64,000 nt of DNA, from contig CM070876.1 of NCBI GenBank assembly GCA_036365515.1, positions 39,269,195 through 39,333,194 of the forward strand, written 5' to 3'. Below are positions 38,053 through 48,600 of the stretch, in pieces. Under the pieces are notes generated by a model. It had not been told where the DNA came from. It saw nothing but the letters and a program-made list of their open reading frames with translations, and made no database searches. The position numbers were made by a program, and so were the translations under genes. The first letter of the stretch is position 1; each line of letters starts with the position of its first letter. Origin of the DNA: Torymus aiolomorphi (Eukaryota > Arthropoda > Insecta > Hymenoptera > Torymidae).

Positions 38053-40165
38053 TTATTCTGGTTCTTCGCCATCTAAAAATAGTTTATAATGAGAAAAAAC
38101 AAATACTAAAAGTTGTAATATATCAGTCTTGTTATTTTTTGTATAAATCTTACCCAGAGCCTCTTCACCTTCTCTATCACCATCATCTTCAGCTAAAGAA
38201 TCTTCTTCGTCATGCACTCCATCATTTTCATTAGCAGCATCTTCATCATCTTCTTCTTCGTCACCAGCATCTTCCATGATTTCTACACTGTCATCACCTT
38301 CTTCTCCTTCCCCTACTTCATCACCATCTTCATCTGCACCATCCTCATCTTCTTCTTCTTCTTCACTGTCCACTTCCTCTCCATCACCATCACCTTCAAT
38401 ACCATTTTCAATTTCCATATCTGGTGCCAAATAATACTAAAACAGACAAATATTTTTTTTATATTACATTACAGAATACTAAAACTAATTTTTTATATTT
38501 TATTTACAAATTAAGTACCTGTAAGGGATTTGGCCAAAGATCATCTTTAATAAGTTCAGCAATTTCATCTGAACTCGGATCACCATGGTCCGTAAACCAT
38601 TCAAAAAATGATTTATGTTCTAAGGGCCTCTTTCTTGACTTAATTCCTGGTACTTTTGTTTTTTCACTTTTGGAAAGATCAGAATAAGCTAAAAGATCTG
38701 CACCTTCTTTCCAGCGAATACTTGTGCTTTGAGATGCAGGATCACCTAAACAGAGTAAAATAATAGTACAAAATATTTTCTTTTTTAATACCTGTAATAT
38801 AATGGCGACCTCGAGTCTTTGTATTAATACAAGACTGAGAGGCCTGCTCACCAGACGAACCGAGGTGAAATTCCTTGGTAAGCACACCATTTTCAAAATA
38901 TGGATTTTCATCAAAATAAAAATTGATTCGATAGCCTGATTTTATATCCTCAAATTCTTCTACTTCTAATTTGTTCAAGTAACGTAATGCATCTTCTTCT
39001 TCTTCTTTTAAAATATCAGCTATTTTTTTGTTGTTGACAAACTGCATGGTTAGTTAAGGAAAATGTTTTGCACCGTTAAAAATTAATATCAAAACTTATT
39101 AATTTAGAAAGATAAAAGTCACCCTGGACAAATATATATTGTAGTGAATAAACAATATTTTATGCTAATAAAGAAAAAATATATTATTAAAAAAGAAAAG
39201 ATATTTTGAAGTACTTGTAATACAATTTATAATGATTAAGAAATAAAAGTTTAAGTTGGTCAATTAGTGCTTATAGGTTATAATGACAATCTATATAGCT
39301 ATGTCTGATATATTTAGCTTTCAAGTTCAAGGCAGTTAAAGGGTGGTTCATAAAATTGTAGTAGATAAAATTTATAACACTGTTAATTTAAAGTAAACTG
39401 TATAAGCTTGCTCTGGTTAAGAAATTTATTTGGAAATACTCATTAAGAAAATTTGGTTAAAATTTTTGAAAATAAACTGATTTATTAAGTACTTGACTAT
39501 ATTTACTGCGTTAAAAAAGTAAAAAATGCAGCTTATAAATGGGGAAATGCAGACAAAAGAGTATAAATTTAGCAAGCTGTTGCTTTACTCCAAAGTGTCT
39601 GATGTAACGTTTTAGAGCAGCTGGATCAGCCGGGCTCTCACGGCGAACCGTCCGAGTCGTACGAGAAGCTTAGGGTAAGTTCCGGGGTCTCGGACTCGCG
39701 GAAAGCCTGTCATTTAGTCAGGAATGGCAATGTAATGCAGAGGAAACGCGATCGCGATGCGTATTATAGAGTCCGGGTGGCAAAGATGGCGTCGAGCGGC
39801 ACCGGCGCGCTGCGAACGCCGGCAAGGCGGCTGGCGGCAAGTGTCGCCGGGAACGGCAGGCAAGGGGGACGCAATGGTAGCGTGAGGTTGGTATAAAAGG
39901 ATACGGCCGTGACCCAGAAGTTGGGTATCCTCTTGATGATGTCGTTGCGCTTCTGGAAGTAGGGCTTGCGCAGCTTATTGTACTTCTTCTCGACCTCGAG
40001 TATCTCGTCGCTGGCCTTCTCATTGAGGCCGTCTATCTGGTTCTGGCAGCCGTCAATCTCCTCGAGGGCCTTCTGGATCTCGACGTCGTAGTCCCGGCCC
40101 TCGCCGGCCCCGTCACCGTCGCTCGACTCGTCGAGCTTCTTCACCTTCTTGGTCGGCGAGGACAT
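38053..40165 (-). CDS. SET: SET / TAF-Ibeta (I2PP2A) histone chaperone, complete
   Basis: Five coding exons join in phase: 39905-40165, 38852-39041, 38519-38745, 38154-38436 and 38053-38072, giving 326 residues. It starts [19 protein letters not shown]. The dimerising helix follows ([20 protein letters not shown], then [19 protein letters not shown]), then the earmuff domain with [38 protein letters not shown] and [19 protein letters not shown] very acidic Asp/Glu tail of about 90 residues completes the NAP-family layout. A nearby upstream in-frame ATG exists, but MSSP aligns with known SET starts. SET is a nuclear histone chaperone and a PP2A inhibitor. The last coding exon is only 20 nt and encodes the end (D)GEEPE. 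The gene shares a GC-rich upstream region with the Gag-like gene. Confidence 0.95.
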
Positions 40166-41532
40166 GGCTGGCGTGCGGCTGACTGTCGTCGTCGTCGCGC
40201 GGCGCACACACGCACTCTCGCACACTGAGACTATACTTACACCACTGCACTCACGATTCTCTCGGCCGATGGCTGATCTGATTGCACGCTCCGCCGTTCG
40301 TACGAGAGCAGGAGGCAACTGCCGCCGTTGAGCCGCCTGTGGCCGTGCCGCCGAACTGAGCGCATGCAGGAGCGCTGCCAACGCCGCTTTCAGCTCTCTC
40401 TCTCTCTCGCTCTCGCTATATGGCTTTGCTGCTCGCTTTATGCTCCGAAACGCAATCTCTCTCCTGCTGGCTCCTGCCTGCCTCCTCCTGGACTAGCAAC
40501 GAACACGCACGCAAACGCGCGCCACGCTCTATGGTACTCTTTGTATTTTAACGAAAATTTTTTTAGAGAGAACCTTTTACAAAACCCGACTCTGCTGTCC
40601 CTTCAGTGTACGTCCGTCCCAAAACGAGATTCGCGTAGTTATCTATAGCGATACCGTACGACTAAACGTACCTATCTTTATTTTACAAAAAACAGATGAT
40701 CGTATACGTGAGTACGTACGCATGCATGCACGACTTATTTCTGTCTCTCTTCCTCGCTCTGTAGATCCAGCGCCATTGTCGCAGGCTCTATATTTTCGCT
40801 CTCACTCTGCGGGGTTGTTCTCCCCATAATACATCTACAGTATGTACACTTAGCGTAACCGACTTTCCTGGTACTTAAGTATGGGGAAATTCAATCCTGA
40901 CGTTTAGGATCTTTTAATCTTTAAATAATATTGACACCTTTTTCTCCTAGGTACATTTTACAATAACAATTAAGCTATTATAATTTTCTTTGACGGCACA
41001 TGTGCCAAGCAGGGTCCTACTTTGATACGTGATGGCTATTGATGCGATGAGCCATTCATAAGGGTACAAAGCTAATAATAATTATTAAATAAGTTTAATG
41101 ATTAGAGCCCGCGTATTATTTATGATAACAGCGCTCGCACTCGCTCGTAGAATCAGATAAGTATGGCGCGCGTAATAAGAGCGCGCTCAAGTTGAACGTT
41201 TGTTGACATTCTCCGAATGAGCAGCACGGAACGAACAGCGCAAGGGGCGCAGCGTACCGATACGTGCACCTACTCGTATTTCTTCTCCCTCCACGACCTA
41301 CATATTACCAATGAAAGCCGATGTAGTTTCGTCTCTACAATTCGTGTGCGTGCGTAAGGGACAGAGACGCAGGACAAAGCCAAGCTGCCAAGTCAGTGTG
41401 CGGCGTGCGCCTGAGGCGGGCATCGGCAGTGTATCGGTTTCTCGCGTAATGCACGGATAAGTTTTGTGCTCCTATTATTATAAGCACCAGCAGAAAAATT
41501 TTTTAGGAAGCACAGATCGTGCTATTGACAAT
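40166..41532. promoter_or_regulatory. shared region between divergent SET and the Gag-like gene
   Basis: The two start codons are 1367 bp apart in head-to-head orientation. Both flanks are GC- and CpG-richer than surrounding DNA, with a (CT)n run near 40393-40412. This suggests closely spaced divergent promoters. Transcription starts were not located. Confidence 0.45.
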
Positions 41533-42840
41533 ATGGGTAAGTATTTATGAATAAAGTTTTTAATTAGCCTTGTTGATTCATCTCTTCCTTTTGATGATTT
41601 ACATACCTTCAACATTTTTTATGTAGCTTTACTTATTACCATCAGTAACACAATGCCTCTTGAAAAATCAAAGTCATTTGAAAATTATTTAAGTACTACT
41701 TATCATAAAAATAGATATGCATGATGTGATTGATCCTATGTATTTAACTCGCATATAGTAAATTTAATAACAAATTATATTATTAATTTATCAGATAAAT
41801 TATTATTTTTTATAATCTACATATACTATTACATCAATAAATTATATTATTAACTTTACAGGTTGCATTGATAGCAGAGAAACTGTTCAAAGACCATGGC
41901 CATTAAGTTCACTTTCAAGGGAAGAATGGCTTAATTGGAGAAGAGTATTTTTAACATTTATGGATGATAAATATGTGCCTCAATATAAACAACTTAATAA
42001 ATTCCTTGAATGCATTGGTTTTCTTGGTGAAGAAGTCTTTCATAAAATGTACTTTCAACACCCTAAAGAAGATATAAAATTATCAGATTTGCTATTTAAA
42101 TTTGATGTGTATTTTTTATTTGGAACTGTAACAAGGAATTATTTTTATGGTACTATTGATCAATATATTGTTAATTTAGAGGTTTGTGTTTCATCAAGTA
42201 CTATTTATTTTTCTTTTTATAATTATTTATTATATTGTAATTTTAATTATTACAGCGCATAGCACTGGAAAAAGCCCAGAATACAAGTAACATCCCAAGA
42301 ATTATTAAAGAGAAAATTCTTCAGGATTTCAAATCAGAAGATATTTTTACTAAATTGAAAATGATGTCCTCCTATTCGCATATTCATGATTATGACAATT
42401 TAAATCAACATGAATTAATATTTTTATGGAAAGAATGTGAAAAATCTATTATTCATAAAAAGCTTGATTGCGTTAATTGCGGCAGATACCATGAATCAAA
42501 AAAGTGTTATGCCAAGGGTCAAAAATGTTGGAATTGTAGAAAACTTCACCACTTTGCTAGATGTTGTTCTGAGTCTTTTACAAATGATTGCTCTAGATGT
42601 GGATCTAACCATATACTAGGTTCATGTCCAGCGCTTGGTCAAGAATGTTCAAGATGTAAACGCATGAATCATTTTTCATGGAGATGCTCTTCAGATATTA
42701 TTCTAAGCTGTATTTATTGTGGAAGAAGTCATATAAATAGTCGGCAATATTGTTCTGCCAATAATAACAGGTGCACTATTTGTAATAAGATTGGCCATTT
42801 TGCCAGTAACTGCTGGCATCCTCGGGCTAGAAAACACTAA
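41533..42840 (+). CDS. intron-bearing Gag-like protein with six zinc knuckles, complete
   Basis: Three exons (41533-41536, 41862-42181, 42256-42840) join in phase to encode 302 residues. The first exon is only ATGG, giving the start MGCIDSRETV, with Gly2 suited to N-myristoylation. Residues about 20-175 have the layout of a retrotransposon Gag/capsid domain: EEWLNWRRVFLTFM, LNKFLECIGFLGEE, LLFKFDVYFLFGTVTRNY and a late helix NQHELIFLWKECEKS. Residues 180-294 hold six CCHC knuckles. Those at 199-212, 239-252 and 281-294 are canonical CX2CX4HX4C; those at 180-192, 220-232 and 260-274 have CX2CX3H spacing. The two types alternate strictly. There is no protease or reverse transcriptase. A domesticated Gag is the best reading; nucleic-acid binding is likely but the function is unknown. 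Confidence 0.8.
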
Positions 42841-43552
42841 AGTTATACATAAATATAGATTATCTACTTCTGAATGTAGTAGATTTTATAATATTTATAA
42901 GCAATAGGTTTTTATGACTTGAAATTTATCGTTTATACACATAGATTAAATTATTGCAAAAATTTTGAATATTGTTATTAAATTTACAAAATCGATTGTA
43001 AATAATAAGCTCGTAATGATACAGTTACATTAAAGTTTTGATACTGATTAAAATATTAAAATTCAAAGACTATTCAAGGGGAATCCTAGTTTACCATATT
43101 TGTTAATCCGTTGTTCTGAATCTACTGTTTAATTCTTTTTAGTGTCAATATTTCAACGTATAAAATGTTATTATAGATAATTATAATAGATGTAATTAAG
43201 TGTAAATTGTCCAAAAATTATGTTAATGGTAAACTTTGGATTTTACATTCTATTTAAAATTATATTGAATATATTAAGCTAGCAATATAAAATGTTTTAT
43301 CAAGAAGTAGAGAAATCTTCCATTAATTTTGTACTTTTATAAAATACTTTTCAAAATAAAATAAAATTATTTTATAATGCGGAAAATGTATTCAAATACC
43401 ACGTGCTATTTAGATTAAAATACTAAATATTACAGTAAGCTTATTAGATTAACATTGTATTTTAAAAAGTTTTTTGTGTACTATTCATATTAATCCTATT
43501 TGGATAAATTTTATGGTAATAATGAGATAAAAAAAAAATTTGTATTAAAATT
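42841..43552 (+). other. 3' UTR and AT-rich flank of the Gag-like gene
   Basis: No further exon was seen. AATAAA motifs near 43357 could end the transcript. Confidence 0.4.
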
Positions 43553-43640
43553 AATAATCCCTTCTTAAAAAAGTGATGAGCGGCCATGTTGAAGTATCTA
43601 AAAGCTTGATTTTGATTGGTCTATATAGAATAGGCGCCAA
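43553..43640 (+). mobile_element. degenerate 5' fragment of the Helitron-like family
   Basis: CCCTTCTTAAAAAAGTGATG, GCGGCCATGTTGAAGTATCT and GATTTTGATTGGTC match the starts of the elements at 44260, 44550 and 44664. No matching hairpin-CTRR end lies close by. Confidence 0.6.
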
Positions 43641-44086
43641 GATATGATTTATGAATTGTTTAAGACTGATAGGTTTGATTTTCAAAAATATAATTGATTT
43701 TTAGATTTAAAAAAGTATAACTAAATCAAAATAGCATTTTAAAATAAGAAAAACAAGCTGACTGGTCCAAATAAAACCAACAAAGTATGGAATTATGAAA
43801 TATTTCAACTAAAAATGTCTTAAATAGTATTAATCACTTAAAATTTGGTTTTGTGTAACAAAAAAGTATTAAAATTAAAGGACTATGAATAGTGTTCTGA
43901 TAACAGTTAAATTTCTAGCCTCCAAATTTTTCTATTGTAGGAATAAAGTAAAATAAATACAATCCAAGTTTCAATAAAAAATATTGGATAAATTTGCGCG
44001 GGATGTTAAAAAATAAAATAAATTTTAAATTCATAATATTTCAATATTAATTGTATGTAGGTAGATACAATCAAGGCAAAGGAAGA

Positions 44087-44241
44087 GCGCGCGCAGGACC
44101 CTTTCTACATATATGTGTGTTCTGTCTGTTCTAGACAACTTTTCTCTATGTCTGTCTCTGTCTTACATAAACGGAACAGATCTATCTGTCTTTGTCGGGA
44201 ACACACAGAACACACATAAGTGTAGAAAGGCCCCAGCGCGC
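44087..44241. mobile_element. approximately 155-bp hairpin MITE
   Basis: GCGCGCAGGACCCTTTCTAC at the left mirrors GTAGAAAGGCCCCAGCGCGC at the right. The interior pair TGTGTGTTCTGTCTG / CAGAACACACA adds to the hairpin. Confidence 0.8.
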
Positions 44242-44259
44242 CTGAACTTGCTATATATA

Positions 44260-44549
44260 GTCTCTATTTCCCTTCTTAAAAAAGTGATGAGCGGCCATGT
44301 TGAAGCATCTAAAGGCTTGATTTTGATTGGTCGATAAGAAGAAGGCGCGAAAAATTTATGTTTGAATTTTTAAATGAAATTTTTACATTTAGAGTAGTAT
44401 AAAAGTAGTATAAACTTTTACATTTAGAGTAGTAGGTTAAGTACTGACTTAGAAAAAATTCTTAAGTTAAAAGTAAAACGTAATAAAGATAGCATACATA
44501 ACTGCAAAAACAGAAAAGTAACGCGCGAAGCGCGTTTGAATATAGCTAG
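44260..44549 (+). mobile_element. short non-autonomous Helitron-like element
   Basis: The 3' end shows the Helitron signature: hairpin ACGCGCGAAGCGCGT, ten bases, then CTAG directly followed by host T. The 5' end is near TCTCTATTTCCCTTC, starting with TC as expected, although the preceding base is G, not A. The interior begins with the family block GTGATGAGCGGCCATG. No Rep-helicase is encoded. Confidence 0.65.
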
Positions 44550-44978
44550 TACTCTTAAAAAAAAACGATGGCCGGATGTTGTGAAGCATTTAAAGATTGA
44601 TTTTGATTGGTCTGTAAGGAATAGGCGCGAAAATTTGCAACTTTCGCTACATTTGAATTTTTCTCTACTCTTAAAAAAACAATGGCCGGATGTTGTGAAG
44701 CATTTAAAGATTGATTTTGATTGGTCTGTAAGGAATAGGCGCGAAAATTTGCAACTTCCGCTACATTTGAATTTTTGAACTTAAATTTTTATTCTAAATT
44801 ATTTAAAACTAAATAATTAAATCAAATTAGAATAAAAAGATTAATTTTTTCATGATTTGAAAAATTATTTGATTACACTGTCATTTAAACTAATTAAAAT
44901 GAAATCATAATGAAAAATTATATATTCACAACCTCAAAAAGAAAACAGTACGCGCGCAGCGCGTTTGGATTTTGCTAA
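44550..44978 (+). mobile_element. Helitron-like element with a tandemly duplicated 5' part
   Basis: The 3' end again shows a hairpin (ACGCGCGCAGCGCGT), ten bases, CTAA and a T. The 5' block ACTCTTAAAAAAAAACGATG with GATTTTGATTGGTCTGTAAG occurs twice at about 113-bp spacing (44550 and 44664), nearly identical. The repeat creates an open frame with two identical peptide blocks that is not a real gene. Confidence 0.65.
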
Positions 44979-45626
44979 TAATTTAAAAAATAAAACATTG
45001 AAAAAACTATAAAAAAAAAACACAAAAATTTTTATAAAACTATATTGCTTATTTTTAATATTCTGTCCACCAGAGCTTATAAATTAAATGATGAGAGTAT
45101 AATAGGTTTTATAAAATTATATTTAACAGGTTCGCTACGACATGATCCAAAAATGACTCATGATTTTCTTTCCGCCAGGCCGATATGAGTCAAATATGAC
45201 TCATTCCGCTTATGCGTTTTTCCGTACTTTATGACATCGAACGGTGCGACAGTTCAATAAAACTATTTAAAATCATGATTTTCTTATTCTGTAGGATTTT
45301 AAGAATTATTATATTCAACAGGATCCCATGATTTAAAAGAATATTTCATATTTACATTGATGTATGCATTATAATTAACAAGTTTATTGCGTAGGCTGGG
45401 GGAATAGAAAAAGCTTATACACTATCAGTACTGAATCTGTTAAACAAAATATTTAATAAATTTCAAATTTTAATTATTTTTATTAACAATAATTAAAAAA
45501 TTTTTCTTACATCTTCATTTTTATTCCATTTCTTCTTATAATTTTAACATCTAACATATAAAATATCATCTAACATAAAGAAAAGAAATTTTTCTAAATA
45601 TAAATTAGATCCTACTAAAACCCGTA
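44979..45626. other. AT-rich PSME4 3' flank
   Basis: AATAAA on the minus strand (45520-45525) lies about 100 bases past the PSME4 stop and is a plausible poly(A) signal. The ATGATCCAAAAATGACTCAT motif near 45143 is a third copy of a short dispersed motif also found near 15735 and 24790. Confidence 0.5.
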
Positions 45627-48600
45627 TTATGCATAATGCGATGGTGGTAATGTTAGGTCTTGTAAAAGCGAAAATTGTTCTTGTGTCAAATCTTGCGCCA
45701 AACCCTCAATACCGCTCCAACCGTCACAATGAGTGCGTTTAAAATCATTTAGCGTCTTACGTATTGTGTCCTATAGGAATAAAATAATTATATTACAATA
45801 CTATTTACAGAGATTTTTCCAAATTTCAAATGGCTATACGAAAGATTAGAAACACTTTTTATAAATTAAATATTGAATACTTATTGAAACAGTGGTTGTA
45901 AAGGGTTTTTTGTACCGCAAGCACGATTTTCGCGTTTTCGAACCTATTAATAGAGCCGAAAGCGACCGCTTGCCGACCAGCGGGCGGTAAAAACTGAAAA
46001 GCGCCCGCTGCTCGCCGTAGCGGGCGGTAAAAAATCAAAATCGACCGCTGCTTGCCGTAGCGGGTGGTAAAAAATGAAAAGCGCCCGCTGTTGATTTTAG
46101 TACATTAGAACAAAAACAGCGAAAATCTATACTTGCGGTACAAAAAATATGGTGTGTACCAAGGGCTAAGTGGGTTTTTTGACCTCGTGTGGTTGAAGTA
46201 CTCTTCTTCGGTTCGCAAACGCACTCGCCTTCGGCTCGTGCTAGCTCACTTTTGACTCGTAACAACCCCACACTCGGTCTAAAAAACCCACTTTACGCCC
46301 TTGGCACACAATATACTATTTCGCCATACCCTGGCCGAAGGTACCACATTCCCGCCCGGCTCAAAAACGGGAATGTGGTATTTTCGGCCCGGGTATGGTG
46401 AAAAATAGTATGCGCACCACGGGGGTAAAATTGGCCAGCCCACAGTTCGTGTAAATTGCTTGTGTAAATTGGCAATTTACACGAACTGTGGACTGTTCAA
46501 GTTTTTTCCTCCCTAGATGCGTAATATACTATTTCACCTAGCGGGCCGAAATTACCACTTTTGCTTCCGGCACCCGATCGCGAAGGTTGTATTTTCGGCC
46601 TCGCCAGGCAAAAATAGTATATTACGCAACGAGTGTGCTCTGGGGTGGCCCTCTATCCCCGTGTGGCGTATACGATTTTTCACCATACCCGGGCCGAAAA
46701 TACCACATTCGCGTTTTTGAGCCGGGAGCGAAAGTGGTACTTTTGGCCCGGGTATGGTGAAAAATCGTATACGCAACATGGGGATAAAGAGGGCCATCCC
46801 AGAGCACGTGTAAATTGCCACCCGAGCCGAAGGCGAGGCTGGCCAACTCTTTACCTCCCTAGTTGGGTAATATATACTATTTTTCATTTTGAGTTAAATC
46901 TTGATTTTATACAATTAATATTTAATAAAAATATTATTTAATATGACCAAACTTCATTTGAAATTACGGAAAACCAACCACATTGTTTTTTAATTTACCA
47001 AAAATTTGAAAGATAACAGCTATTGGGTTTTGAAAAATCCATCCTCAACTAAGTATATCGTAAAAATTATTTTCTCTAAAATACGTGATTGCGAGATGCT
47101 TGCTCTCCCCATAAAGTCTGTAGATTAATTATTTAAATTTTCTTTAATTGGAAAAAGTACTTTAAAATACTTGAAAATTACTTCTAATTTTCAGCATTAC
47201 TAGTTTAAAAAAAAAAAAAAAAAAAAAAGAGCACCTAGGTCTTACTGAAAATAACTCATTTTCCAACTGTCCACTAGAATGTCATTTTTTCTTAGCCCAG
47301 GTTTTATTATTTATTATTTTCATACACTCTTTTAACAATACTTCAAGCATTATCCTTTACGTTTGCATGTGTAAAGGTGCCTTTTCATGCACCTGTATAA
47401 AATGCTAAAACGCTAAAACGCTAAAACGCTAAAACACCGAAACAGTGTTGATGCATATCCACTATACGTAAGTTTTTGTTCTATGACTTCTAATATGGTA
47501 TAGCTAGCTAAGGTTCAAGTGTCAACGCTCAAAAGTTGACCACAGAGAACTTTTCAGCGTCAAGAATTATAAATCAACTTAATCATTATATTTTAATTAA
47601 ACGGTTATAATTATATTTTGAAAAGTTAATATTATCACGGATATTTAAGGAAAAAAGGTAAATATGAAACAATTAAACTTTTTTTATTATTATTTTTTAT
47701 ATATATAACTATGGCAAAATCGCTAAATTATAGAATTATATTATTTTAAACATTTTTATTGAATAGAAATATTAAATAAAAAATTAAAAAATTAATTAAA
47801 ATATTTGATTTTTTTTACCATAAATGCTTTCTGGCGTTGACGCCAACATTTCAGTATCAATTCGCAGCGTTACACGTGGATATAAAAAAACACATAGATA
47901 GATATGCCTCTTCAAAACCGTTTCAGTGTTTCAGTGTTGTAGCGTTTTAGCTTTGCGCATAAACATGCACATTAACTTATACAAGTTACGAAAACACTTA
48001 TGTCTTATAATTAAATGCATACTTTTTACTTACGGGTATTGGAGCTGGATCATTAAGATGTGCGCTTAAGTGCTCAAAAATAGGAAGAATATCCTTTGGA
48101 ATGTCGTAAGGATGAGCTTGAATAAAAGCACACATTCCTAGAACACCGGCGTGGCGCAAGCGCATAGCATGTGGACCGCGCAACTTTGTTTTAGCTAATA
48201 ACTTAAACTTTTCCTGTGTAAGAAAATGTTAGTTGATATTTGTTATAATTTTTTTTCCTAATATTTAAATGTATTAATGCAAAATCTATTTTTATTAAGT
48301 GTTAAGGTAATTCTCTAATGCAGGTCCGGATTTTGTGAACCTGCAGATTCATCAAATGATGAATGATTTTTTAAACGCTTTTAATATTGTAAAATTTGAA
48401 ATCATTTATTAAATTGTACAATAATTTGTAAACAACCGTAAAACACATACAATATTTTGTGCAGATTTAAAAAGTAGAGTATGATTAATACGCGTATTGT
48501 AGCAGCTTTGTTGTATACTATTATTCAATAACTTTTTAAAGCGTTCGGTAGTAAACTTTTTTCTTTCTTTAAATTATCCAATAGTATTTAACTTTTACTT

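Noticed and set aside
44536..44778. 80-residue frame with two identical peptide blocks
   Set aside because: Created by the tandemly repeated Helitron start; no protein family.
45958..46100. CRISPR array
   Set aside because: Regular hairpin units are present, but spacers are the same AT-rich sequence, not unique, and the genome is eukaryotic.
46189..46941. Several 60-110-residue frames on both strands
   Set aside because: Mirror-image translations of a palindromic repeat cluster.
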